Shown: positions 1 to 5,400 of the stretch, one piece after another
Numbering within the stretch: position 1 is the first letter of the stretch
Layout: the number at the start of each line of letters is the position of its first letter
Source of the DNA: Microcaldota archaeon
GTDB taxonomy: Archaea > Micrarchaeota > Micrarchaeia > Micrarchaeales > Micrarchaeaceae
Length of the DNA stretch: 5,400 bases
NCBI GenBank assembly: GCA_021810685.1
Contig: JAJZII010000036.1
Location: forward strand, 1 to 5,400
Direction: 5' to 3'
Position numbers and translations under genes: made by a program
The notes under the pieces: generated by a model
What the model was told of the DNA's origin: nothing
Database searches by the model: none
The model's input: only the letters and a program-made list of their open reading frames with translations

Positions 1-1432
1 GCGAAAAGACGAACGTGCCGTTCTTGAAGCTCATGTTGACCGGCGTTATGTTAACCGGGGACACGTAGAACATCGCCTGCCCGTAGGTTACGTTGTTCAG
101 GTCGCGCAGGGATGCGATGTAGTACCCGCTCGGTATCGAGAATGAGTAGTAGTGTATGATATTGAATGATTGGTTGTAGAATCCCAGATCCAGTGCGCCG
201 AAGTTCTGCCCCCTGGCGTTGTACACGCTTATGTGGTATGATGACGGATGGCCAGCGGCACCGCTGACAGAAACTGTCACAGGCAGGCTCTGCGTTTCGC
301 CGAACACCGGCGGCATGTAAAGATCCCCGTTGCTGTTAAATCTCGGCGTGAATGGCACCGTCACGTTTTTGTGGGTCCCTCCGTTGTAAAAGTCAACCAC
401 CGCGACTCCGTATAAGCTTCCGAGCCTGTTGTTCACATCAGAGTAGTTCATGAAATTCTCATTCGTGAGTGCCGGAAGATAACCCGTGTTGTTCGTGATG
501 CTCTCGTTGATGCTTCCGTGCGCAAGTACGGGGAACCAAAACCTTGAGCTCACCGCATCGCTTATGTCTGCAGCGAGAGCGCTCGCGTTGTCCCATCCCG
601 ATTGTGGATAATTGCTAAGTGCGACGAACGTGCCCCGTTCCGAGGCTACCGCCGTTGCATTTCCAAAGACCCTGCCACCTAGAAGCGCGAATGTCATTGT
701 CGAATTTGACGCAGAGCCCTGCGTGGTGGAATTGCCCTGCAACGGCGTTTCGATGATCGACGCGTTCTCGAGTGCGAGAAGGCTGTACTGCGGAGTTACG
801 AATATGTCTCCGCCAACCCCTATCGTAGTGGTGAAATTCCTGCCAACGTACACCACGGTGTCCCCACGCCCGAGTAGGGTCAGCAGGCTTACATTGCCTT
901 CAAATCCCGGACCTCCGTACGAGGGGTACGGCATCAGCCCGGTCGGCATGAGGCCCGAGGCTATTATAACTATGGAGTCGTTGGGCACCGTTCCTATCTT
1001 TGACAGACTCACGTAGTTGAAGCTGCTACTGTTTATTATCATTCCGGAAGCAGACAGGTCATTGTACAGGTAATCCGCGAGAGCACCAGGCGCGTAGCAC
1101 CGTATGCAGTAGTTCACTGCGCCAATGGTGGTGTTGACGAAGTAAATCCTGCTCACCGGGTTGCTTCCGTATACGTACGTTGTTATGTTTGCACCGGTGG
1201 CATTGAAAGCCAGGTACTTGAGCAGCGCGTATCCCGCAAGCTGCTCTGCATTGTTGTACCTCAGCAGATATCCTCCTACAAGCGACGCTTCTGCATTTAT
1301 GCTTCCGGTCGGAGTACCCGCAGACACCGCAATCAGCGAATGCAGCACGCCAAGGACGTAAAAGGCCAAGACGCCGACTATCACTGCCAACAGGGCCGCA
1401 GCGACCAATATTATCTGCAACTTGCTTGCCAT
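1..1432 (-). CDS. Signal-anchored, sequon-rich extracytoplasmic glycoprotein (3' end beyond window)
   Basis: The frame is open from ATG at 1432 to the window edge: 477 codons, no stop. Residues 5-30 are one long hydrophobic segment after a short basic start (MASK), a signal anchor or uncleaved signal peptide, so the rest should lie outside the membrane. It carries 21 N-X-S/T sequons (first N77, last N471) among 41 asparagines, about three times chance for its Ser/Thr content. The only two cysteines form CxxC at 109-112. Residues 148-200 have an alternating strand/loop pattern (NDSIVIIASGLMP at 151-163, GRGDTVVYVG at 188-197), like a Rossmann or GATase-like fold. Residues about 355-460 look like a beta sandwich. 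It follows the 49-residue gene by 18 bases. A GTG at 1436 opens another, shorter frame and was not used. The family is not recognised; a surface subunit of the cluster's machine or an S-layer-like protein are both possible. Confidence 0.85.
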   Translation of the reverse strand, partial: MASKLQIILVAAALLAVIVGVLAFYVLGVLHSLIAVSAGTPTGSINAEASLVGGYLLRYNNAEQLAGYALLKYLAFNATGANITTYVYGSNPVSRIYFVNTTIGAVNYCIRCYAPGALADYLYNDLSASGMIINSSSFNYVSLSKIGTVPNDSIVIIASGLMPTGLMPYPSYGGPGFEGNVSLLTLLGRGDTVVYVGRNFTTTIGVGGDIFVTPQYSLLALENASIIETPLQGNSTTQGSASNSTMTFALLGGRVFGNATAVASERGTFVALSNYPQSGWDNASALAADISDAVSSRFWFPVLAHGSINESITNNTGYLPALTNENFMNYSDVNNRLGSLYGVAVVDFYNGGTHKNVTVPFTPRFNSNGDLYMPPVFGETQSLPVTVSVSGAAGHPSSYHISVYNARGQNFGALDLGFYNQSFNIIHYYSFSIPSGYYIASLRDLNNVTYGQAMFYVSPVNITPVNMSFKNGTFVFS

Positions 1433-1450
1433 CCACTCGCCGAATACCTA

Positions 1451-1600
1451 CTAAGATCCCGTCTTCTTACCGGCCAAGTACCTGTCTACGAATCCCTGGA
1501 CGAGTTTCGATACCGCGTTGGTGTTCTCGTTCACCTTCTTTAGCACCATGTACGTCTTGACGTATCGGAACTTCCTGTTTATCCTGACGTTGTACTTCAT
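1451..1600 (-). CDS. Basic 49-residue microprotein
   Basis: A short frame with ATG at 1600 and TAG at 1453-1451 fills the space between the coiled-coil gene and the surface-protein gene. The product starts MKYNVRINRKFRYVKTYMV and has 12 Lys/Arg against 2 acidic residues. Residues about 27-44 (including VSKLVQGFVDRYLAG) can form an amphipathic helix. It has no cysteines and no membrane segment. A good ribosome binding site (AAAGGAG, 8 bases before ATG) lies in the last codons of the upstream gene, whose stop is only 5 bases away, so translational coupling is likely. The charge suggests binding to nucleic acid, an acidic partner or the inner membrane face; that is inference. No known family is recognised. 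The binding site and tight packing are the main reasons to call it real. Confidence 0.72.
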   Translation of the reverse strand: MKYNVRINRKFRYVKTYMVLKKVNENTNAVSKLVQGFVDRYLAGKKTGS

Positions 1601-1605
1601 GGCAC

Positions 1606-2331
1606 CTACTCCTTTATCTCGAGGTATCTCTGGCTCACCATCTTGTCAAGTATCTGCTCCACCCTGGATGGGACTATGCCGTACGTTTTCGAGAACTCGT
1701 TTATGTCTATGGTGTTGTTGTGCACCTCTATCCAGTCGCCGACCATGGCCATTAGCGCCCCATCAGAGTACTTTTGGAGTGCATTGACCTGTTCCTCGAG
1801 CACACGGTTGCGCTCGTTCAGTTCGGAGGACTGTACGGTGAGATTCCTGTTCGATGCGCTAAGCTCGAGGTTGAGTCTCTTGAGCTCCCTGTACTCCATA
1901 AGCAGCGCGTCGTATTTGTTGAACAGGCTGCTGTAGTTCTCCGAAAGGCCCTTGAGCAGGTTGTCCATCACCGAGTCTATGTACTGATAGAATTTCGACT
2001 GGTCTATTCTGTACGAATCCGTCACTAGCGACAGTATCGCTACAAAATCCTTTATAACCGCAGCGCGGCGCATCCTCTCGCTGGTGTCGGGAGGTATCGA
2101 GTAAACTAGTTTGACCCCCTGCTTCCCGATCTTTATCATGTAAAAAAGATAGGGCTTCTTGTTGATGTTCCTGCTCTCCACTCTGGCTATGGTGAGCTCG
2201 TCCCCATCTATCCTGCTGGTGTAGAACGGCATTGATGCTATCTTGCCCTGTATTGCGTTCAGGGTTCCTACTAACTCTCCCCCGAACCGTATCTCCTCGA
2301 CTTTTGGTACTGTTATGGGCTCTTCCGCCAT
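1606..2331 (-). CDS. Coiled-coil protein with C-terminal winged-helix-like domain
   Basis: 241 residues. Residues 1-110 form a mixed alpha/beta domain (for example KKPYLFYMIKIGKQGVKLVYSI at 58-79, split here as strands 60-68 and 73-79). Residues about 112-188 are a long helix with heptad-like Leu spacing and many Asn, Glu and Arg, a probable coiled coil that would dimerise or tether. Residues about 192-241 have a helix-turn-helix pattern (INEFSKTYGIVPSRVEQILDK, from residue 210) ending in a short strand (RYLEIKE), as in winged-helix domains. No membrane segment or cysteine is seen. ATG at 2331 is the only start after an in-frame TAA at about 2367 and has a strong GGAGGAG site. It could be a DNA-binding regulator of the cluster or a cytoplasmic scaffold that docks to the motor, whose C-terminal domain has a similar helical pattern. 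The family is not recognised. Confidence 0.85.
   Translation of the reverse strand: MAEEPITVPKVEEIRFGGELVGTLNAIQGKIASMPFYTSRIDGDELTIARVESRNINKKPYLFYMIKIGKQGVKLVYSIPPDTSERMRRAAVIKDFVAILSLVTDSYRIDQSKFYQYIDSVMDNLLKGLSENYSSLFNKYDALLMEYRELKRLNLELSASNRNLTVQSSELNERNRVLEEQVNALQKYSDGALMAMVGDWIEVHNNTIDINEFSKTYGIVPSRVEQILDKMVSQRYLEIKE
1609..1615 (-). promoter_or_regulatory. Ribosome binding site of the 49-residue gene
   Basis: AAAGGAG on the minus strand, 8 bases before the ATG at 1600. It overlaps the final Lys-Glu codons of the upstream gene. It supports an otherwise very short reading frame being translated. Confidence 0.65.
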
Positions 2332-2334
2332 GCG

Positions 2335-2341
2335 CTCCTCC
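2335..2341 (-). promoter_or_regulatory. Strong ribosome binding site of the coiled-coil gene
   Basis: GGAGGAG on the minus strand, three bases before the ATG at 2331 (six bases counted from its first GGAG). It is the strongest such site in the window and fixes the start, since in-frame TAA codons lie just upstream. Confidence 0.7.
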
Positions 2342-2364
2342 AGAAAGGTGCCATTGCACTTGGT

Positions 2365-2403
2365 TTATCCTGCTTATCCATTGGCGCCGCAAGTAATATG
2401 AAG
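2365..2403 (-). promoter_or_regulatory. Possible internal promoter and operator in the 72-base gap
   Basis: The gap at 2332-2403 is the only spacing above 18 bases in the cluster. On the minus strand it begins with an AT-rich CATATTAC at 2391-2400, a weak TATA-box candidate, which would place a start site near 2370. Just downstream, GGATAA occurs twice (2374-2379 and 2365-2370) with a 9-base period, and a GGCGCC palindrome lies between (about 2384-2389). These could be a promoter with a regulator site, or simply chance in a short spacer. Confidence 0.22.
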
Positions 2404-2784
2404 CTACTTCTTTGCCCCAACCGCAGTCTCTTTTTTCGCTTTTCCAATGTCAAGGGCCGGAACGTAGTTGAATAGCGCCAGCAGATAGAAGAAGAGCAGC
2501 ACCGCCGTTGTGATGAGCAGGGTGGTCAGCGAGAACGCCAGGAGGTTCCCGAACACGAAGAAGAGGATGCCCATCCCTACGTACAATGCGCGCCTGGTCA
2601 CGAAACGGCTTCTCTGTGCCTTGTACTTCGGATAGCACTCCCTACAAACGACGAGCGTGTTGTTCCTTTCGCTCCTCGTCACGTTCCTTTTTATCCATCG
2701 TATCGCGCGTATAACGTGGTCCTCGCGTACGCGTATCCCGTTCCTCTCCTTCCCGCACATTATACAGACGGTTTTTGCTGCCAT
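2404..2784 (-). CDS. Zinc-ribbon protein with two membrane helices
   Basis: 126 residues. Two CxxC pairs (C7/C10 in CIMC and C47/C50 in CREC) are spaced like a treble-clef or zinc-ribbon site; between them is a basic stretch (RAIRWIKRNVTRSER). Hydrophobic segments at about 67-84 and 87-105 form a membrane hairpin, followed by a short Lys-rich tail, so both ends should face the cytoplasm by the positive-inside rule. ATG at 2784 follows GAGGG by 5 bases; the site overlaps the stop of the upstream gene, 8 bases away. The conserved-looking zinc head could bind DNA, RNA or a protein partner at the membrane, for instance to hold the ATPase. That role is inferred from position only. The fold description is solid; the family is not recognised. 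Confidence 0.85.
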   Translation of the reverse strand: MAAKTVCIMCGKERNGIRVREDHVIRAIRWIKRNVTRSERNNTLVVCRECYPKYKAQRSRFVTRRALYVGMGILFFVFGNLLAFSLTTLLITTAVLLFFYLLALFNYVPALDIGKAKKETAVGAKK

Positions 2785-2792
2785 GGTATCCC

Positions 2793-3089
2793 TCAGTCTA
2801 TGCTAAGCTCCGCTATCTTTCCGTACGTTTCGCTTATGCGCTGCTCGTCGCGCATGTTGAATATGTCCGTTATCGTTATGTCATCCACGCCTATCCTGCG
2901 CAGTATGTTCGTTATGTCGCTATCCTTTATGCCGTACCTGTGCAGCATGTTTACGAAGGCAACTGCGTTGACGTGCCTGTGCATCTTGTTCACCGCGTTG
3001 CTGAGCTCGTCTATGTTCTTGCTGCTCACCTTGAACGAGGTGAGTATCTTCTCGAGCGTGAGCCTGTTGACTACGAACGTGTTGGCCAT
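2793..3089 (-). CDS. Small helical protein homologous to the C-terminal domain of the adjacent ATPase
   Basis: 98 residues from ATG at 3089. Residues 9-77 align without any gap to residues 429-497 of the neighbouring ATPase: about 20 of 69 identical, and 14 of 33 in the segment 45-77. Shared positions include FV, L, R, GI, then LLR/ILR, DI and IT, ending in F. The pattern is all-helical with two GI/GV turns, like stacked helix-turn-helix units. Residues 78-98 are a short polar tail. It begins one base after the ATPase stop, so the two are surely translated together. A GTG at 3101 would add four residues, but GGTGG ahead of the ATG favours 3089. It may compete with or extend the ATPase tail in a hexamer, or bind the same partner; this is inference. 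No catalytic motif or membrane segment is visible. Confidence 0.85.
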   Translation of the reverse strand: MANTFVVNRLTLEKILTSFKVSSKNIDELSNAVNKMHRHVNAVAFVNMLHRYGIKDSDITNILRRIGVDDITITDIFNMRDEQRISETYGKIAELSID

Positions 3090-3324
3090 GCTATGTGCCA
3101 CCCTGACCGGAGTATGCGAATACCCTGGTTATTATTATGTCCACTATCTTCAGTCCGCGGAGAAGCGTGACAATCGCGTCCCGTGGTATGCCCTTCCTGG
3201 TCAGTATCTGGACGAACTCCCTGACGTCCATTATGCGTCCCTTCTTGTCAAGCTCGTCGAAGACGGACGGCACCACCTCCGACGTTATTCCGGCCTCTAT
3301 AAGCTTTGAATTCAGGTCTATCCT
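2859..3324 (-). repeat. Diverged tandem duplication of a 69-residue coding segment
   Basis: Copy A is 3118-3324, the C-terminal domain of the ATPase. Copy B is 2859-3065, most of the following 98-residue protein. Both are 207 bases and align at protein level without a gap. The DNA has diverged, so this is an old duplication of one domain, with the second copy freed as its own gene. Confidence 0.75.
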
Positions 3325-4608
3325 CTCCAGGTGGTAATCCTTCTGTATGCTCTTGTCCGCAAGCTCGCTGGGGGTTAGCACCTCGGTTATGCTTATCGCA
3401 TAGACGTCGAGAGGCTCCTCTCCGACTATCCTGTCCAGCAGGAACACGTCTGGAAACTGGACGGCCGAATGGAAGGACATGTCGAAGGCAGCCTGCCCCA
3501 CTCCAAACTTTCCTATCTCGCCTCTCATGAAATTGGAGAAGTTGAGCGATCCCTGCAGGTAGTTCATGAACTTCTCGAACCTTATCCGCAGCATCACCGT
3601 GGTGCCCACGTTGGAGAATATCGCCTCGTTTATGTCCGTCGGATTCTGCGATGCGACTATGAGACCGAACTGATATTTCCTTCCCTCCCTAACTATGGTT
3701 ATCGCGTCGCTTCTGTTGTCACTGGCAACCTTCCACGCCTCGTCCAGAACCACTATGGCACGCAGGCCCTTGCTGCTGCTCCACCCTTCTGCGCGCATCT
3801 TCTCCTTCAGCGTCTGCAGTATGAACATCGCCGCAAGCGCCCTGAAATTCTCGTCAGGAAGCGCCGAAAGGTCCAGGTCAACGAGCCCTGATGACGTGAG
3901 CTTGTCTATGTCTATGGTGGACTTGTTTGCGAAGTAATCCTCTCCCTCTCTGGTAAACTGTCTGAGCCTGTACAGCGCGTTCTCCAGTTCGGCTGGATAC
4001 GCATAAGTGCCTTCCTGCAGTTTTTCTTCGAGCAGCATCGTGACGTCCTTGAGCGTGGGCGCGTCCTTGCCGCGCTCCGGGGCTTGGGAAAGCACAAAAC
4101 CGGCGTTGACGTAAGCCTGCTCTATGGCCTCGGAAGTGAGCCTGCGCTGCTCCGGATAGTCGGCTATGTCCGTAAGTATGTCCAACGAGTTCATGATCTG
4201 TTTGACCCTGTCTACCGGCTTCATGCCGGACAGGTCCATTATGTTTATGTAGTCGCCCTTGGACAGCGCTATTATTACGCCCCCGCTCTGCCTTACCCAC
4301 GCCTTGTACTCCCCTGCCCAGTCAACTATTATCGCGTTCGTGTTCCATATGTAGCTCGCACGTATCAGGAATGTCTTCACAAAGAAGCTCTTTCCGGAGC
4401 CGGTTATTCCCACTACCGCGAGGTGCGGGTTGGTCAGTGTTGCGAACGTCCACGTGAACGGTATTCCGAATATCTTGGTGGTGCCAACGAATATCGAGTC
4501 CGTAGGATCATTGAGGAGGTACTGGTACGGGGGCTCCGGCGGCCTGCTGAGGAACACTCTCTTCGCGAGCTCGTTGCTCATTACCTTCTGGATCCTTATC
4601 AATGACAT
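3091..4608 (-). CDS. HerA/VirB4-like motor ATPase
   Basis: 505 residues. Walker A is GITGSGKS at 67-74 and Walker B is AIVVLDEAW at 284-292 (D289, E290). DWAGEY at 96-101 matches the HerA-type acidic motif after strand 2. REGRKYQFGLIVASQNP at 307-323 is the typical block with the polar sensor Q321. R341 and R343 follow as arginine-finger candidates. Residues 1-60 form a short lead-in rather than the long N-domain of a full VirB4; that domain seems to be in the upstream gene. Residues 429-497 are an extra helical domain duplicated in the next gene. It should hydrolyse ATP as a hexamer at the inner membrane face to move DNA or protein. ATG at 4608 follows the upstream stop by 8 bases; M10 is a possible later start. 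The HerA/VirB4/FtsK class is certain. Assignment to VirB4 or CedB rather than HerA of DNA repair rests on context: no NurA is seen. Confidence 0.93.
   Translation of the reverse strand: MSLIRIQKVMSNELAKRVFLSRPPEPPYQYLLNDPTDSIFVGTTKIFGIPFTWTFATLTNPHLAVVGITGSGKSFFVKTFLIRASYIWNTNAIIVDWAGEYKAWVRQSGGVIIALSKGDYINIMDLSGMKPVDRVKQIMNSLDILTDIADYPEQRRLTSEAIEQAYVNAGFVLSQAPERGKDAPTLKDVTMLLEEKLQEGTYAYPAELENALYRLRQFTREGEDYFANKSTIDIDKLTSSGLVDLDLSALPDENFRALAAMFILQTLKEKMRAEGWSSSKGLRAIVVLDEAWKVASDNRSDAITIVREGRKYQFGLIVASQNPTDINEAIFSNVGTTVMLRIRFEKFMNYLQGSLNFSNFMRGEIGKFGVGQAAFDMSFHSAVQFPDVFLLDRIVGEEPLDVYAISITEVLTPSELADKSIQKDYHLERIDLNSKLIEAGITSEVVPSVFDELDKKGRIMDVREFVQILTRKGIPRDAIVTLLRGLKIVDIIITRVFAYSGQGGT
3098..3102 (-). 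promoter_or_regulatory. GGTGG ribosome binding site that decides the start at 3089
   Basis: GGTGG lies inside the last codons of the ATPase gene, 8 bases before the ATG at 3089. GGTG is the classic archaeal binding core. The alternative GTG start at 3101 would sit within this site, so the ATG is preferred. Confidence 0.55.
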
Positions 4609-4616
4609 TTTATCGC

Positions 4617-5400
4617 CTATCTTTGCACCTGGAATATCTTGCCCAGTTCCGCCTCGCTGAACACCCTGTAATTGAGGACGTTCAAATAATAAAGCTCTCT
4701 CCCGATGACCCTGCTTATGCTGAGGTCGAACGAGTTGAACAGCGTCTGGAGCTGGCTGAGCTGCGTGCTCAGGTTGTCAACCGCTTCCTTCTCGCTTATC
4801 CCTACGGCCGTGGACTCTATGTATATTATAGTGTTAAGCGGACGCTCTCCCGCGGATATCCTATCCATTTTGGCCTGCAGCACGCCGAGCTTTCTCTGCA
4901 GCTCCTGCACCACCATCTGATTCGGGTTGGAGCCGTTGACCTCCCTGGAAAGTTGGAACTCAAGGTAGCCCCTCTGCCCATCTATCTCGTCCCTGTACTG
5001 CTGTACGCCCTGCGGCACGGCAACGACATTCATCTTGAACGGAAAGTCCGCGTTCATCACTATCCTCTCCCATTTCTCCATCGCGCCTGCGAGCACGGTC
5101 TGGTCGTCCTGCGTCTGCTCTGAAGTGAACACGTAGCTGTACACGTTGCCGGTGAGGTATCCGGTTGCGTAGTATATGCCGTTGACGTACTTGATTATAA
5201 CGTCCTGCGATTTCGGTATCCGGTACTTGCTCGCCGGGACTGTCGTTATTCCGAAGATGCGCGTGAACAGCGGAAATATTATGAAATCGGCATAGTTTAT
5301 AGTGACGTTCACCACTATGGCGAGGAGCCCGAGGGCCAGTATCACGATCGAGAAGGCGCCGTAGCTTCCGGCAGTCAGCACGAGAGCGATCATGACCATC
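4617..5400 (-). CDS. Membrane-anchored VirB4 N-domain-like protein (5' end probably beyond window)
   Basis: At least 260 residues, counted from an ATG at 5399; the true start is probably upstream, because the frame enters already hydrophobic and no binding site can be seen. Residues 1-11 look like the end of one membrane helix and 15-32 are a second one, a PrgI/VirB3-like hairpin. From about 55 the protein turns soluble: strands around 66-92 (DVIIKYVNGIYYATGYL), a helix near 100-113, then strands at 121-128 and 189-195, and a helix at 203-222. This alternation fits the N-terminal domain of VirB4/TrbE proteins. Residues 132-186 are polar and helical. Together with the 505-residue ATPase 8 bases downstream the total is close to a full VirB4, suggesting a split motor with this part holding it to the membrane. 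There is no Walker motif. The VirB4 link is by pattern, not by a conserved motif. Confidence 0.78.
   Translation of the reverse strand, partial: MVMIALVLTAGSYGAFSIVILALGLLAIVVNVTINYADFIIFPLFTRIFGITTVPASKYRIPKSQDVIIKYVNGIYYATGYLTGNVYSYVFTSEQTQDDQTVLAGAMEKWERIVMNADFPFKMNVVAVPQGVQQYRDEIDGQRGYLEFQLSREVNGSNPNQMVVQELQRKLGVLQAKMDRISAGERPLNTIIYIESTAVGISEKEAVDNLSTQLSQLQTLFNSFDLSISRVIGRELYYLNVLNYRVFSEAELGKIFQVQR

Noticed and set aside
612..1016. Plus-strand open frame of 134 codons
   Set aside because: Antisense to the surface-protein gene; Pro-, Ser- and Val-rich shadow.
1059..1436. Minus-strand frame of 125 codons with GTG at 1436
   Set aside because: It overlaps the surface-protein gene in another frame and gives a Cys/Arg-rich product without structure. 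The frame from ATG at 1432 runs 477 codons with a signal anchor and sequons.
2716..3309. Plus-strand open frame of 197 codons
   Set aside because: It runs antisense across three well-supported genes. The product is a low-complexity mix of Leu, Ser, Met and Tyr caused by the codon bias of the opposite strand. No binding site or family pattern is seen.
3878..4300. Minus-strand frame of 140 codons inside the ATPase gene
   Set aside because: Different frame from the ATPase; His-, Arg- and Gly-rich product with no motif, within the conserved motor core.
4084..4605. Plus-strand open frame of 173 codons
   Set aside because: Antisense to the Walker A part of the ATPase gene; Tyr-, Arg- and Val-rich shadow with no domain.
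3091..4608. ATPase as HerA of the HerA-NurA DNA repair pair
   Set aside because: No NurA nuclease, Mre11 or Rad50 gene is nearby, no HAS-barrel-like N-domain is evident, and the neighbours are membrane and surface proteins. It remains possible only if the flanks show repair genes.
4602..5123. Plus-strand open frame of 173 codons
   Set aside because: Antisense to the VirB4 N-domain-like gene. Its Leu, Arg, His and Tyr richness is what the reverse complement of AGG, CTG and TAC codons gives.
1..5400. CRISPR array, tRNA, rRNA, insertion sequence or attachment site
   Set aside because: No regularly spaced direct repeats, cloverleaf-like segment, transposase motif or terminal inverted repeats were seen. 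The window is almost wholly coding on one strand.

Overview
The window is a compact, co-directional gene cluster. Seven genes lie on the minus strand, read from 5400 down to 1, with gaps of 1 to 18 bases except for one 72-base gap. The style is archaeal: heavy use of ATA and AGG codons, a GGTG-type ribosome binding site, a HerA/VirB4-class ATPase close to archaeal forms, and a surface protein packed with N-glycosylation sequons. A small-genome lineage such as a DPANN archaeon (Micrarchaeota-like) would fit, but that is inference. No marker gene fixes the taxon.

In order of transcription: (1) 5400-4617, a membrane-anchored protein, cut by the window edge, that resembles a VirB4 N-terminal domain fused to a PrgI/VirB3-like hydrophobic head. 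(2) 4608-3091, a 505-residue HerA/VirB4-like motor ATPase with intact Walker A and B motifs. (3) 3089-2793, a 98-residue protein that is a gapless homologue of the ATPase's own C-terminal domain. (4) 2784-2404, a zinc-ribbon protein with two membrane helices. (5) After the 72-base gap, 2331-1606, a 241-residue protein with a globular N-domain, a long coiled coil and a C-terminal winged-helix-like domain. (6) 1600-1451, a 49-residue very basic microprotein. (7) 1432-1, the first 477 residues of a signal-anchored extracytoplasmic protein with 21 N-X-S/T sequons; it runs off the window.

Read together, the cluster looks like part of an envelope-spanning translocation machine: a split VirB4-type motor, small accessory membrane and cytoplasmic subunits, and a glycosylated outer component. 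The closest known ideas are archaeal conjugation or DNA-import systems (Ced/Ted-like) and minimal type IV secretion systems. No relaxase, VirD4-type coupling protein, pilin or integrase is visible here, so the substrate and direction of transport are unknown. Genes 3 to 7 are not families I recognise, and this set may be undescribed. No tRNA, rRNA, CRISPR array or insertion sequence was seen. Every stretch of more than 72 bases is coding.
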